36,843 nt of DNA from Nostoc sp. NMS8 (GCF_017115045.1 NZ_JABXKK010000084.1:1-36843), one strand, 5' to 3'. Shown: positions 1-10,279, counted from the first letter of the stretch. The notes: generated from the sequence alone by a model not told the origin. Translations and numbers: made by a program.

Positions 1-3
1 TGA

Positions 4-1386
4 TGGCATTATCTAGACTCCATAGATGATTCTTTTTGTCAATGCGTAAGTCCTAGAGAAATAGAAGAATATAAACAAATTGATTTATGGTATGAAAACC
101 TGGATATAGGAACACAATATACAAACAATATTGCGAATTTCGTAAAAGATGTAAAAACGAAATTAAACAAAGTTGATGAAGATTTAAAAAAAACTGAATC
201 CAAAAAACTTAGTCAGGGGATAGAAAAAAAAATACGTTCTGATGATAATTTTCCGGACGAAGGTTCTGTTCAATGGGAGATAGGCAAGACAGGAGAAGAG
301 GTGAAAGTTAACTATGCTTATACCGCTTTAATAGACTTTAATGGAGGAGGAAGAACAAGTAACAATAATGAAATAGAAGAACAAAAAAATGATCAAGTTT
401 TTCTTGGCTTCACTCAAATAATGATGGATAAAATTAAAAAGCCTTTAGATAATGAAAAAGGAGGACAACAAGAAAATAATATACAAAACTTACATACTTT
501 TACTAAAGTTGTGATGAATTATTTAACAGATAAAGATAACTACTCGATTATAATTCCCGATCTAAGAATTAATAATGTCTATGTTATTAATCCAAAAGGC
601 TTTATGTTGTCTTATCCATTTACCAATGATAAGTATGGGAAAAAGATAATTTTGAACGATAGACCTTGGTATAAAGCTGCTAATGAGACTGCTGATAAAT
701 TTTATTATTCATCTTTTACAGATGATACAGGTGGTATTTTAGGACTTACTGGTATTTATATAGATATAAGCAATAAAAAAATAAATCCTAACGCGATTAG
801 AACCTTATGGTACAAATTTAAAGCTAACGATGGAAAAGAATATATTTTATGTGTGGATTTATTTTTTGATAAAAGTAGTAACCTTTCAAAAGAAATGAAT
901 TTACTAGATTTAAATTTATTAGAACAATCTATAAACTCTGGTCTAAATTTAAAAGAAGGTGATAATATTTGGATATATTTATTATGTATAAGTTTTATCC
1001 TTGCTTTATTATTAACTTTAATATATGAATTCAAAGTTAAAGAAATTATTTTAAGCATATCTAAACGTTATCCCAATGATTTAGTAAAAATAAAGCTGCA
1101 ACTAGATAAAAAACATTATGCTAGCAAAGATGAAGGAAAAATAACGTTTACTATTCAAGGAGAAACTAAAGAAATAAATAAAAGCGAACAGTCAATGGAG
1201 GCGAAATGGGGTTTAAATATACAGAACATACAAGTTGGTGGTAATAATAATCAAAGTCATACAAAACAAGAAGAAGCTACAGCTAGATATGAATTCATTA
1301 ATGAATATGATCTTAATATGAGTCAAAATAAACCTATATATAGATGTATTGAAACTTGGAAAGTTGTATTGGAATATCAATCATGA
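4..1386 (+). pseudogene. 5' part of interrupted Cache-like membrane sensor gene
   Basis: The frame is open from base 4, directly after a TGA at 1-3, to the TGA at 1384-1386, with no ATG before 301; the first usable start is GTG 301, giving 361 aa. Counted from 301, residues about 85-190 look like a Cache-type extracytoplasmic sensing domain (IPDLRINNVYVINPKG, then NDRPWYKAANE and TGGILGLTGIYIDIS). Residues about 223-243 form one membrane helix (bases about 967-1029), followed by a charged, presumably cytoplasmic segment. The same frame continues beyond 1386 without a break, so this and the next entry are probably one broken gene. Base composition is far more AT-rich than the neighbouring typA, which suggests acquired DNA. 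The Cache call rests on motif resemblance only and the ligand is unknown. The true start may lie outside the window. Confidence 0.5.
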
Positions 1387-2151
1387 AACACTCAAAAAAT
1401 AGGTTTCTTTGTAGCAAAATGGAATACCAATAATAGTGTAGATATTCAAGAAGGACTAGATATAAAATCTATATATTGGGAAAAAGAATATGAACAATAC
1501 TTGGTTAGTATTAAAAAACAATTACGCGAACATTTACTTATAAGCGACGATAAAGAATTTGTAGCTGTTTTAGATACTAATTATAGTAGAACACAAAATA
1601 TACCTCCATTCCTTGCAGAAATAAATAGCATAAAAAAAATAATTAATAGCAGTTTATATCTCAAACAAGGAAAAATTGTTTTTTCGGAAGTTGAAACTCT
1701 AACTGAGTTATACAAACAGGCTCAGGTTATGGTTAACGCAATTTGCACCCTACATTTTCTCAGAAAATTAGTGGATAATGATAAATTAAAAGATTTTTTT
1801 CAAACTCAAGTACATGAAAGATATTTGATAGAATATAAACAAGGTGAATTCAAGGATTTTTATAATTCGCTTGATGATGACAGTAAATTAGAATTGAAAA
1901 ATAAATCTCCATTTAAAATAATGGTCTATCAAGACAATATTGATAACATAGTAAGTGCTCAAGACGATTTCTGTATAATTTCAATCAACAATATTCCTAG
2001 ATTAGTAGCTTATAGTTTCACAGATAATAAATATCCAAATACTGGTTGGATAAGTTGGCGGGAAGTAGATATCAAATTCTATGAAGAATTATATAAATGT
2101 CAAAAAGATCAAAACCATAGAATTGAAAATATTCAAACATATCTAAAGTGA
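1387..2151 (+). pseudogene. 3' part of the interrupted Cache-like gene (C-terminal domain)
   Basis: This continues frame 1 directly after the TGA at 1384-1386 and stays open to TGA 2149-2151. It has no ATG near its beginning; the first alternative start is TTG at 1501, which would give 216 aa. The 38 codons between 1387 and 1500 read as ordinary coding sequence (for example KIGFFVAKWNTNN), supporting a single original protein. The product is soluble, charged and rich in Asn, Lys and Asp, and ends in an aromatic stretch (YPNTGWISWREVD). I do not recognise the family. It presumably formed the cytoplasmic output part of the upstream sensor. It could instead be a separately translated gene starting at TTG 1501. 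Confidence 0.45.
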
Positions 2152-2374
2152 AGGCATTTTAAAGTTATCTGCTATGCCAGTAAAGGAGTTAGATTAAGAT
2201 TGGTGCTAGTTGAAGTTTCAGATAGTGTTTGGGTAACTTGACAAACCTCATTAGGTAAAAGCTACTGAATTTCAGTCCAACCAAAGAAGATTCGTTTCTG
2301 ATCGCCTCGATCCTTTGGATGCTAGCAATTAAGCCTGACTAGTTGATTTGAAAAAGCTGTAAATAACTAAATAA

Positions 2375-2396
2375 AAAGCCCGCTCAAGCGGGCTTT
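2375..2396 (-). terminator. Rho-independent terminator of typA
   Basis: AAAGCCCGCT and AGCGGGCTTT form a perfect inverted repeat (2375-2384 and 2387-2396). Read on the minus strand the hairpin is followed by TTTTTAT. It lies 27 bp past the typA stop codon. Confidence 0.85.
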
Positions 2397-2422
2397 CTAA
2401 ATTAATTAAGTTATTGCTTTAC

Positions 2423-4213
2423 TTACCGTTTCGCTAACTTCTTCGACATCTTCCGTAGACGAATTGATTGGGGTGTAACTTCCACCAATTCATCGGCCGC
2501 GATGTATTCCAAAGCACGCTCTAGGCTCATGTCTATTGGTGCTTGCAGCTGCACCAATTCATCGCCACCAGCCGCGCGGTGGTTGGTTAATTGCTTGGTT
2601 TTACAGATATTCAATTCCAAATCTTGGGAACGAGTGTGTTCTCCCACAATCATACCTCTATAAACCTTTGTACCGGGAGTAATAAAGAATGCTCCTCTAT
2701 CTTCGGCGTTTCTCATGGCGTAGAAGGTAGAAACGCCTTCTTCAAATGAGATTAAAACGCCTTTATTACGGGCTTCAATGTCGCCACTGATTTGACGGTA
2801 ATCTAAGAAGCTGTGGTTCATGATGCCTTCACCACGAGTCATCCGCATGAATTCACCCCGGAAACCAATCAAACCACGGGCAGGAATGACAAACTCTAAT
2901 TGAGTGCGATCGCCACTACCTGGTTGCATATCTTGCATTTCGCCTTTGCGTTGTCCCAGGCGTTCAATACAGCTACCCACTCCATCAGCAGGAATGTCTA
3001 ACACCAAGAGTTCGTAAGGTTCGCAAGGTTGACCGTTGATTTCGCGGTAAATTACCTGTGGCTGAGATACCTGAAACTCGAAGCCTTCGCGGCGCATGGT
3101 TTCAATTAAGATACCCAGGTGTAACTCACCACGACCGGAAACTAGGAATTTATCGGGAGAATCGGTTTCTTCGACACGCAAAGCCACGTTGGTTTCGAGT
3201 TCGCGGAATAGGCGATCGCGAATTTGTCTTGATGTCACCAACTTACCTTCTTGACCAGCAAAAGGCGAATCATTCACCCAGAAGGCCATTTGCAAGGTTG
3301 GTTCATCCACTTTAATTAGTGGTAAAGCTTGCGGTTCGTTGGGGTCAGTAATCGTTTCCCCAATATAGGCATCAGCGAAACCAGCCACCGCCACAATATA
3401 ACCTGCGGTTGCTTCTTCCATATCTACGCGCTTCAGTCCATCAAAGCCCATCAACTTGGTAATTTTACCCTTGACAATGGTACCATCTTCTGTTACTAAA
3501 GCTGCTTGCTGTCCTGCTCGGATAGTACCGTTGTGAATTCTGCCAATGACAATCCGTCCCAGATATTCAGAATAATCTAGGGTTGTAACTTGCAATTGCA
3601 GAGGCTTAGTGCTGTCGCCTACTGGTGGTGGAACGTGTTGCAGAATTGCATTAAATAGGGGTTGCATATCTACCGATTCTGCTTCCAGGCTTTCTTTCGC
3701 AAAACCTGCCATACCGGAGGCAAACAGATAGGTAAAATCACACTGGTCTTCATCTGCCCCTAATTCCAAGAACAGATCCAAAACTTTATCGACAGCAACG
3801 TGGGGGTCAGTTTGACCACGGTCGATTTTGTTGATGATAACTATGGGACGCAGCCCTTTTTCTAAGGCTTTTTTGAGGACAAAGCGCGTTTGGGGCATGG
3901 GGCCTTCATTGGCATCGACAATCAGAAGACATCCGTCAACCATGCCGAGTACGCGTTCAACTTCGCCACCAAAGTCAGCGTGTCCAGGAGTATCAACAAT
4001 ATTAATTAGTGTTTCTTTGTAGCGAACCGCCGTATTTTTGGACAGGATAGTAATACCCCGTTCCCGTTCTAGGGCGTTGGAGTCCATAACGCAATCCGGA
4101 ACGTCTTCGCCTTCGCGGAAAATGCCGGATTGTTTGAGGAGTGCGTCAACCAGGGTGGTTTTGCCGTGGTCAACGTGGGCGATAATGGCGACGTTGCGAA
4201 TTGGGAGCGTCAT
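2423..4213 (-). CDS. typA: Ribosome-associated translational GTPase TypA/BipA
   Basis: The 596-aa product is full length for TypA/BipA, an EF-G-like GTPase that binds ribosomes and supports subunit assembly and growth under stress such as cold. Visible motifs are the P-loop AHVDHGKT (residues 12-19), the switch I segment ERERGITI (50-57), DTPGH (74-78) and NKID (128-131). Domain II, EF-G-like domains and the TypA-specific C-terminus follow, with [20 protein letters not shown] clearly present. The start is the ATG at 4213; no strong Shine-Dalgarno is seen. The gene is monocistronic: its terminator follows at 2375-2396 and nearly 500 bp of non-coding DNA lies upstream. Composition is normal for the window, unlike the AT-rich region beyond its 3' end. 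Confidence 0.97.
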   Translation of the reverse strand: MTLPIRNVAIIAHVDHGKTTLVDALLKQSGIFREGEDVPDCVMDSNALERERGITILSKNTAVRYKETLINIVDTPGHADFGGEVERVLGMVDGCLLIVDANEGPMPQTRFVLKKALEKGLRPIVIINKIDRGQTDPHVAVDKVLDLFLELGADEDQCDFTYLFASGMAGFAKESLEAESVDMQPLFNAILQHVPPPVGDSTKPLQLQVTTLDYSEYLGRIVIGRIHNGTIRAGQQAALVTEDGTIVKGKITKLMGFDGLKRVDMEEATAGYIVAVAGFADAYIGETITDPNEPQALPLIKVDEPTLQMAFWVNDSPFAGQEGKLVTSRQIRDRLFRELETNVALRVEETDSPDKFLVSGRGELHLGILIETMRREGFEFQVSQPQVIYREINGQPCEPYELLVLDIPADGVGSCIERLGQRKGEMQDMQPGSGDRTQLEFVIPARGLIGFRGEFMRMTRGEGIMNHSFLDYRQISGDIEARNKGVLISFEEGVSTFYAMRNAEDRGAFFITPGTKVYRGMIVGEHTRSQDLELNICKTKQLTNHRAAGGDELVQLQAPIDMSLERALEYIAADELVEVTPQSIRLRKMSKKLAKR

Positions 4214-4709
4214 AGAAGCTTTTGGTGAACTCTAGAGGGTGTTTATAAGATTTACATTTGAATGCTAGGCTGTTTTAACAGAATTGGGGATGAGCGGCAA
4301 ACTCTGTAAAGAACCTTTAATAATTCTAGCGTAATCGTCACAATTGCGGTGAGTTTTGTAAACCCGACAATGATGATGTGTGGTAATTACGGCATTACTG
4401 GGATAAAAAAAGCTTCTGTTAGAAACAGGTGTTGCTTAAAGGGCGGTATTGTTTCTGAAAATTGCGGTTGATTTGGGGAGAGTAATGAGTCGAATAGAGA
4501 TGAAGTTGCTGGCTCTGAAAGTCAGGTGATTTCGTGTTTGGGATCAAAAAGAAGCGATCGCCTAGCCTTGTTTTTACTGGCTAGAATGGGGTGAGTATCT
4601 CTACAAAAATATTCCTAGCGATCGTCATTGCTTATGTAGAGACTTTATAATGCAACGCCTCTAGTTAAGGTATATTTCTAAAAACGAATAAAATGACAGC
4701 GATAATTAT
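4214..4709. other. Intergenic region between divergent typA and kinase gene
   Basis: This 496-bp stretch must hold the promoters of both divergent genes. It includes a HIP1 site near 4554. I see no open frame, strong hairpin or known RNA in it. Confidence 0.5.
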
Positions 4710-6080
4710 ATGGTCTGCTGCCTAAATCCTAATTGTGAGAATCCCCAAAATCCTGACGAGGCAAAGTTCTGCCTTCGTTGCGGCACAGAGTTGGTATCGC
4801 TACTAAGAAATCGTTACCGAATTATCACGCCATTGGGGAGAGGAGGGTTTGCACGCACATATATCGCAGAAGATATAGATAAGCTCAATGAAAAATGTGT
4901 TGTTAAGCAACTTGTTCTCAGTCAATTTTATGGCAGTCAGGGTAGTCAGGCACATAAAAAAGCGACTGAGTTGTTTGAAAAAGAGGCTAAACGTCTAAAA
5001 GAACTAGGAGAACATCTCCAAGTTCCCAATTTGTACGCATATTTTAAGGAAGCGGAATATCTGTATTTAGTGCAGCAGTTTATCGAAGGACAAAATCTGT
5101 TGCAAGAGTTACAACAGCAGGGAGTTTTTGATGAAGCCAAAATTCGAGAGTTTTTAAATGATTTATTATCTGTGCTGTTAAACATACATCAACAGCAGGT
5201 AATTCACCGAGATATTAAACCAGAAAATATTATTCGTCGTCAAAATGATCGAAAGCTAGTATTAATTGATTTTGGGGTGGCAAAGCAAAATACGGAAGCT
5301 ACAAATACTGCGTTGGGAACAATTATTGGTTCATTAGGTTATGCACCAATTGAGCAAATGCAGGCGGGGAAAGTTTTTCCATCCAGTGATATATATAGTT
5401 TAGGAATAACTTGCTTTCATCTACTGACTAATATTTCTCCTTCGAGTTTGTGGGTGAAACAAGGATATGGTTGGACTTCTAATTGGCGACAGCATTTAAC
5501 GCAACCCATAAGTCAGGAATTAGGGATGATTCTTGATAAGTCACTACAAGAAAATCATGAACAACGTTATCAATCTGCACAGGCTGTCTTAGAGGACTTA
5601 AAGAAGTTGCCGCAGATAAAGTATACATTAGTTCCTACCGTTATTCCACCTACCTTACCATCAGGATCGCAACCACAAAATAAACATAAATCAAATCGAT
5701 ATCTACCGCAATTCTCTAATATTAAATTATTGTTTGGAGCAATAATTGCTGGTTCGGGTGGTTCATTTTTAGCGATCGCACTTATAAGTTTTCTCGGAAC
5801 TACTTGGATTAGCTCTGGATTGTGGTTACTAATTTTAGGAGGATTAGTTTTTATTCAATCTCGGCCGCTTGTAGAAAAAACTTATTTAATTGTTATTTCT
5901 ATAATAGCAAATCTACTCGTTGTCTTTATTTTCAGAAATCTCCTAATCAATAATCTTCTCAAAACTGGTGTGAATGGACTACTACTTGTAGGATTGCTAG
6001 TTATTCTGACAGGTTTATTGACAGTTATTATTATAGGTGTATCTGAAATAATCAATAGAGCTATTTCTAAATATTTTTAA
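4710..6080 (+). CDS. Serine/threonine protein kinase with N-terminal zinc ribbon and C-terminal membrane helices
   Basis: The 456-aa Hanks-type kinase starts with a zinc ribbon (Cys4, Cys9, Cys21, Cys24), then a kinase domain with glycine loop GRGGFA (43-48), Lys66 in the VAVK-like position, catalytic HRDIKPEN (166-173) and DFG (187-189). All catalytic residues are present, so it should phosphorylate Ser/Thr. A proline-rich linker follows near residue 310. About four hydrophobic helices fill residues 340-450, anchoring it in a membrane with the kinase in the cytoplasm. The next gene starts 72 bp downstream on the same strand and encodes a membrane-anchored periplasmic-binding-fold protein, so the two may form a sensing pair. 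That pairing is inference. A second kinase of the same plan lies at 11657-13417. Confidence 0.93.
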   Translation: MVCCLNPNCENPQNPDEAKFCLRCGTELVSLLRNRYRIITPLGRGGFARTYIAEDIDKLNEKCVVKQLVLSQFYGSQGSQAHKKATELFEKEAKRLKELGEHLQVPNLYAYFKEAEYLYLVQQFIEGQNLLQELQQQGVFDEAKIREFLNDLLSVLLNIHQQQVIHRDIKPENIIRRQNDRKLVLIDFGVAKQNTEATNTALGTIIGSLGYAPIEQMQAGKVFPSSDIYSLGITCFHLLTNISPSSLWVKQGYGWTSNWRQHLTQPISQELGMILDKSLQENHEQRYQSAQAVLEDLKKLPQIKYTLVPTVIPPTLPSGSQPQNKHKSNRYLPQFSNIKLLFGAIIAGSGGSFLAIALISFLGTTWISSGLWLLILGGLVFIQSRPLVEKTYLIVISIIANLLVVFIFRNLLINNLLKTGVNGLLLVGLLVILTGLLTVIIIGVSEIINRAISKYF

Positions 6081-6152
6081 ATTTTTGGTCTTGCTCAATT
6101 GTCATAAATCTCTTGATTTCAGATAAATTTTGTAGAATTTGGGTAATTATTC

Positions 6153-7616
6153 ATGACAAATAAAAAAGAAAATTTTAAGCTGCTTATTTCTCTCGGTATA
6201 GCTGGGGTAATGGTGGCAGCTATTTTATGGTTAATTAGCAAAGTTTCTTCTACTATCATAACAACATCATCAAACCCTACACAAACTTCATCTTCGTTTA
6301 CAAATAAGCCTTCAGCAATGAATTTGGGTACAAAGATTTTGTTGAAAGTGCAAACATATCCTGAGAAAACAGATGGGGTTAAAGCTTTTGCTGAAAAAGA
6401 TTTTACCACTGCTGTGAAAAAGTTTACTGCTTCACTAAAAAATAATCCTAATGACCCGGAAACTTTAATTTATTTAAACAATGCCAAAATTGCACGAGAT
6501 AATTCAGACAACCTGAAAGTTGCTGTGATAGCATCAATTAACTTCGATCCTAGTTTATCAGAAGAAATTTTGCGTGGTGTAGCTCAAGCTCAAAATGAAG
6601 TTAATAACCAGGGAGGAATTGCTGGTAAAAAGCTGCAAATTGTGATTGCAAGTGCTGAAAATAGAGAAGATTTTGCCAGACTAGATAATGAATTAGTTCA
6701 AGACAAGAGCATTGTGGCAGCAGTAGGAGTTAGACGTAATGCCGCAGTTTATAATCAGAATCGCTTGGTGTTAGTGTTTCCTATTGAGCGACCAAATCAA
6801 GCCGAAAATCAAGAAAAATTAGATAACAATTCCATAAATAGTCAGCCTAATAGTTCCCCAACTAACTACTCATTTCATGTAAATCCGCTATATGATAATT
6901 TAATAGATACTCATTCTCGCTACATTGCTCGACAAGCAAGAACTGTTGCTATTTGTGGCGATGTTCGTAGCTCAAGAGATAATTCAACCACTTCATCAAA
7001 TCAGATACTTTTAGAACAGTATACTCAAGCTATCAAAAAATATGGTAGCAATGTTATTAATACACCTTGCAATTTGGCAGATAAGAATTTTGACTCTAGA
7101 GCTTTTGTAGATAAAGCCATAGAAACAGAAAATGCAAGTGGCTTTTTATTAATGCCTTCAATCAGAAATATATATTTTGCTAGCAAAGTTGCACAAGAAG
7201 TTAAAGGTAGAAAGCCACTGTTTGCCTCTGAAACTATGTACAGTGCAACAACTTTACAAAATGGCAAGGATCTCGAAGGAATGGTATTACCTGTCTATTG
7301 GCATCGTGATGCTAATAAAAATAATCCCTTTGCGAAAAATGCCTTTCAGCTTTGGAACGGACAAGTAAATCAGAGAACGGCAGGAGCTTATGATGCACTC
7401 CAAGCCATTATTGCTGGCTTAAAACAAGACAGTACCCGCGAAGGATTACAAAAGGTATTGTCTAATCCCAATTTTTCAACATCTGGAGCAACCGGAATGA
7501 TTAAGTTTTCAGCCTCCGGGGAGCGTCAAGGAGAAGCTCTACTTGTCAAAGTTGAGCGTTGTGAGTCTTGCTCTAGTGGAACTGGTTACGATTTTGCCCT
7601 CTTGAATAAGAAGTAG
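6153..7616 (+). CDS. Membrane-anchored periplasmic-binding-protein-like receptor (type 1 fold) with TPR-like segment
   Basis: The 487-aa protein has one N-terminal membrane helix (residues about 9-30), a Ser/Thr-rich linker, and a TPR-like helix pair (about 75-112, GVKAFAEKDFTTAVKKF). From residue 122 it has a type 1 periplasmic-binding fold like the receptors of branched-chain amino acid ABC transporters and their relatives (VAVIASINF, GVAQAQNEVNNQGGIAGKKL, TAGAYDALQAIIAGL). A Cys pair (RCESC) lies near the C-terminus. No permease or ATPase genes are adjacent, so direct transport is unlikely here. Its position behind a membrane kinase suggests ligand sensing. The fold assignment is good; the role and ligand are inferred. 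Confidence 0.85.
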   Translation: MTNKKENFKLLISLGIAGVMVAAILWLISKVSSTIITTSSNPTQTSSSFTNKPSAMNLGTKILLKVQTYPEKTDGVKAFAEKDFTTAVKKFTASLKNNPNDPETLIYLNNAKIARDNSDNLKVAVIASINFDPSLSEEILRGVAQAQNEVNNQGGIAGKKLQIVIASAENREDFARLDNELVQDKSIVAAVGVRRNAAVYNQNRLVLVFPIERPNQAENQEKLDNNSINSQPNSSPTNYSFHVNPLYDNLIDTHSRYIARQARTVAICGDVRSSRDNSTTSSNQILLEQYTQAIKKYGSNVINTPCNLADKNFDSRAFVDKAIETENASGFLLMPSIRNIYFASKVAQEVKGRKPLFASETMYSATTLQNGKDLEGMVLPVYWHRDANKNNPFAKNAFQLWNGQVNQRTAGAYDALQAIIAGLKQDSTREGLQKVLSNPNFSTSGATGMIKFSASGERQGEALLVKVERCESCSSGTGYDFALLNKK

Positions 7617-7647
7617 TTTTTTTGATGTTAATTTTCATTCCAAAGAT

Positions 7648-7675
7648 ATAGATTACTCCCAAATAGGTAATCTAT
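7648..7675 (+). terminator. Possible terminator after the kinase/receptor pair
   Basis: ATAGATTAC (7648-7656) pairs perfectly with GTAATCTAT (7667-7675) across a 10-nt loop, 31 bp after the stop at 7616. The following sequence is only moderately T-rich. Confidence 0.4.
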
Positions 7676-7879
7676 TTAATTTCAATGTCATACTAAACTA
7701 CTTGATTTCATTGCAACTAAAAATAAGAGCGATCGCTTCTATTTTTCTGTAACGAAAAGTTTTGTTTCTCTACCCATAGTTGTGAGTGCAATCGCTCAAA
7801 AGAAAGATGAAATATCGCCAATCCCTATGTCAAGGTTATATCAGTAATAATTCTGAACACTTTGCCGAGGAGAACACGA

Positions 7880-8932
7880 ATGGTAACTACATTAGATGAT
7901 ACCAAACGCAATGCTATTGCTATAAAACTTGCAAGTATCAAAGCTCTCCAACAGTTGGCTCTTGAGAATGAGCAATTGCTTTTGACACAAGGACTTGATG
8001 CTGAAATTGCCGATCGCATCCGAGATTTTATCAAAGATGACGAAAAAAATCTTGGCATTCTAGAAACCGTAATAGGTCAGTATGGCATTCAAGCTGAACC
8101 CAAAAAGACTATTACAGAATTCATTGAAAAAGCTCGCGAATTGTTCAAAGGTTCTGAATTGAGCCTGTATGAAAAAGTATCTCAGCATGAATTGCTGAAA
8201 CATCAACTAGTAACGGGTGGCTTGGTAGTTCACAAGGCTGCCCAAAAAATTGGTGCTGATGTATTGCTAGCGATCGGGCCTTTGAATACCATTAACTTTG
8301 AAAACCGCGCTCACCAAGAACAACTCAAAGGCATTCTGGAAATTCTAGGTGTCCGTGAATTCACTGGACAAGATGCAGATCAAGGAATTTGGGCACGTGT
8401 TCAAGACGCTTTAGCTGCCGTAAGTGGTGTAGTCGGTAGCGCTGTCACTCAAAACAGTGACAAAAAGGATCTGAATATCCAAGATGTCATCCGCCTCGAT
8501 CACAACAAGGTAAATACCCTATTCACCGAACTTCTGCAAAGCGACGATCCGCAGAAGATCCAAGAGTACTTTGGTCAAATTTACAAGGATTTAACTGCTC
8601 ACGCCGAAGCTGAGGAAGAAGTAGTATATCCAAGAGTACGTTCTTTCTACGGTCAAGATAATACCCAAGAATTGTTTGACGAGCAAGCTCATGTGAAGCA
8701 AGCATTAGAGGAAATTAAGGCTATTAGCCCATCTTCACCTCAATTCAAAGAGAAAGCTAAACAGCTATTGGATGAACTTGGCGATCATATTCGTCAAGAA
8801 GAAAGTACACTATTCGCTGCCATTCGCAACAACTTGAGTACTGAACAAACTGAGCAATGGGCTACCGAATTCAAAGCCGCTAAAACCCGAATTCAAGAGA
8901 AATTGGGTGTTGTTAGCGAGTCGAATGTATAA
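7880..8932 (+). CDS. Hemerythrin (HHE) domain protein with N-terminal helical, ferritin-like region
   Basis: The 350-aa protein starts at ATG 7880, placed about 8 nt after AGGAGA (7867-7872); a longer TTG start at 7862 would include that ribosome-binding site and is rejected. The C-terminal half (about 203-320) is a hemerythrin domain with the expected di-iron ligands: His208, His241 with Glu245 (HAEAE), His271, and His303 with Glu307 (HIRQE). The N-terminal 190 residues are helical with acidic segments (DDEKNLGILETVIGQYG, ENRAHQEQLKGILEILG), which resemble ferritin-like or DUF892-type helices; that part is tentative. Such proteins bind oxygen, NO or iron, or respond to redox stress. The gene stands alone and ends at a shared bidirectional terminator. 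Confidence 0.92.
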   Translation: MVTTLDDTKRNAIAIKLASIKALQQLALENEQLLLTQGLDAEIADRIRDFIKDDEKNLGILETVIGQYGIQAEPKKTITEFIEKARELFKGSELSLYEKVSQHELLKHQLVTGGLVVHKAAQKIGADVLLAIGPLNTINFENRAHQEQLKGILEILGVREFTGQDADQGIWARVQDALAAVSGVVGSAVTQNSDKKDLNIQDVIRLDHNKVNTLFTELLQSDDPQKIQEYFGQIYKDLTAHAEAEEEVVYPRVRSFYGQDNTQELFDEQAHVKQALEEIKAISPSSPQFKEKAKQLLDELGDHIRQEESTLFAAIRNNLSTEQTEQWATEFKAAKTRIQEKLGVVSESNV

Positions 8933-8973
8933 GATGCTTTCGAGCTTTTTATATCCGCTAAAAAAGGTTAGTT

Positions 8974-9015
8974 AAACAAAAACTCCCAGCGTTTATCTGC
9001 TGGGAGTTTTTGTTT
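8974..9015. terminator. Bidirectional terminator between convergent genes
   Basis: A perfect 17-bp inverted repeat (8974-8990 and 8999-9015) has an 8-nt loop, a GC core (CTCCCAGC/GCTGGGAG) and T-runs on both strands. It overlaps the amidohydrolase stop codon at 9014-9016. Confidence 0.92.
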
Positions 9016-10198
9016 ACAAATTTTGCTGACAGTATTTATAAGCGGCATAAGCCATAGTTACAACCCCGGTGATAATAGCAGATTCATCAACTTCAAATTG
9101 GGGATGGTGTAATGGGTGATTAACGATTCTTTCTTTGTAGCCGACACCCAAGCGAAACATCGAACCTGGGGCGTGTTCCAAATACATCGAAAAATCTTCA
9201 GCACCAAGGGAAGGTTCGGGTAGTACTTGAACGCGATCGCTACTCCAAGCTTCTTCTGCGGCTGATTGTAACAATTGTGTCAGGGCGTAATCATTTTGGA
9301 CGCTGGGTACACCCTGGCGGTAATTAACTTGATACTTTGCTCCGTAGGTTTGGCAAACATTAGATACAATGTTTTCAATCCAGTTTGGGAGATGGGCACG
9401 GGTTTCAGGATGGAGCGATCGCACGGTTCCCAATAACTGCACTTTATCCGCAATTATATTCGGCGCTCTACCACCATTAATTTTCCCGATACTCAATACT
9501 ACAGGACGCAAAGGATTTTGTGTCCGGCTAATGGCTTGTTGTAGTGCAGTAATCACTTGGCAAGCAATCCAAATCGCATCAATCGCCTCATGGGGACGCG
9601 CCCCGTGTCCAGATTCTCCCATAATCAGAATCTCTAAATCATCAGCGGCGGCTGTCAAAGCCCCATAACGCACACCAATAGATCCTGCGGGTATAGAAGG
9701 GAAAACATGAACCCCTAATAAAGCTGAAACGTTTTCCATCGCCCCATCTTTCACCATCCAGCTTGCCCCTTGAGCAATTTCCTCGGCTGGCTGAAATAAA
9801 AACCGCACTTTCCCACCCAACTCCTCAGCCATTTGGGACAGCACCATTGCCGTTCCTAAGCCCACTGTGGTGTGGACATCATGACCGCAAGCGTGCATAA
9901 TACCATCTGCACGAGAGGCATATTCCAAATTAGTGCCCTCTTGAATTGGCAAGGCATCCATATCAGTGCGAATCGCCAATAAGCGGTCATTTTGGCTAGT
10001 GCCTTGGAGTTCTCCAATCACGCCCGTTTTACCAACTCCCTCTTGTACGTGCAGCCCACTGGAAGATAAAACACCAGCTACGAAAGCTGCTGTTTGGTAC
10101 TCTTGACCGCTGAGTTCTGGGTGAGAGTGGATGTGGCGGCGAATTTCAATTAAGCGAGGCGCTAGTTTTGCGGCTAAGTCTTTTATATGGGTAAGCAT
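9014..10198 (-). CDS. M20-family metal-dependent amidohydrolase (N-acyl-L-amino acid amidohydrolase / hippurate hydrolase type)
   Basis: The 394-aa enzyme should hydrolyse the amide bond of N-acylated amino acids or similar conjugates using a di-metal centre. Motifs seen: RRHIHSHPELSGQEYQTA near residue 20, RTDMDALPI (77-85), the metal-binding HACGHDVHT (102-110, Cys104 and His106), PAEE (137-140), GVHVF (His164), a dimerisation domain around GESGHGARPHEAIDAI, and a final metal His near NHPLHHPQF. I chose ATG 10198. An upstream in-frame extension to 10432 would translate repeat DNA into a protein with no family resemblance. Substrate and physiological role are not evident. Confidence 0.92.
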   Translation of the reverse strand: MLTHIKDLAAKLAPRLIEIRRHIHSHPELSGQEYQTAAFVAGVLSSSGLHVQEGVGKTGVIGELQGTSQNDRLLAIRTDMDALPIQEGTNLEYASRADGIMHACGHDVHTTVGLGTAMVLSQMAEELGGKVRFLFQPAEEIAQGASWMVKDGAMENVSALLGVHVFPSIPAGSIGVRYGALTAAADDLEILIMGESGHGARPHEAIDAIWIACQVITALQQAISRTQNPLRPVVLSIGKINGGRAPNIIADKVQLLGTVRSLHPETRAHLPNWIENIVSNVCQTYGAKYQVNYRQGVPSVQNDYALTQLLQSAAEEAWSSDRVQVLPEPSLGAEDFSMYLEHAPGSMFRLGVGYKERIVNHPLHHPQFEVDESAIITGVVTMAYAAYKYCQQNL

Positions 10199-10279
10199 GG
10201 ATTTAATTAATCTATAGGCTTTTTTCCCATGATAAAGAACTGTTAACAAACAAAATGCTTTTGCTAATACAAGCAGAGT

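Noticed and set aside
1384..1386. TGA as selenocysteine codon
   Set aside because: No selenocysteine insertion machinery or hairpin was recognised and the surrounding residues do not suggest a redox site; a nonsense mutation is simpler.
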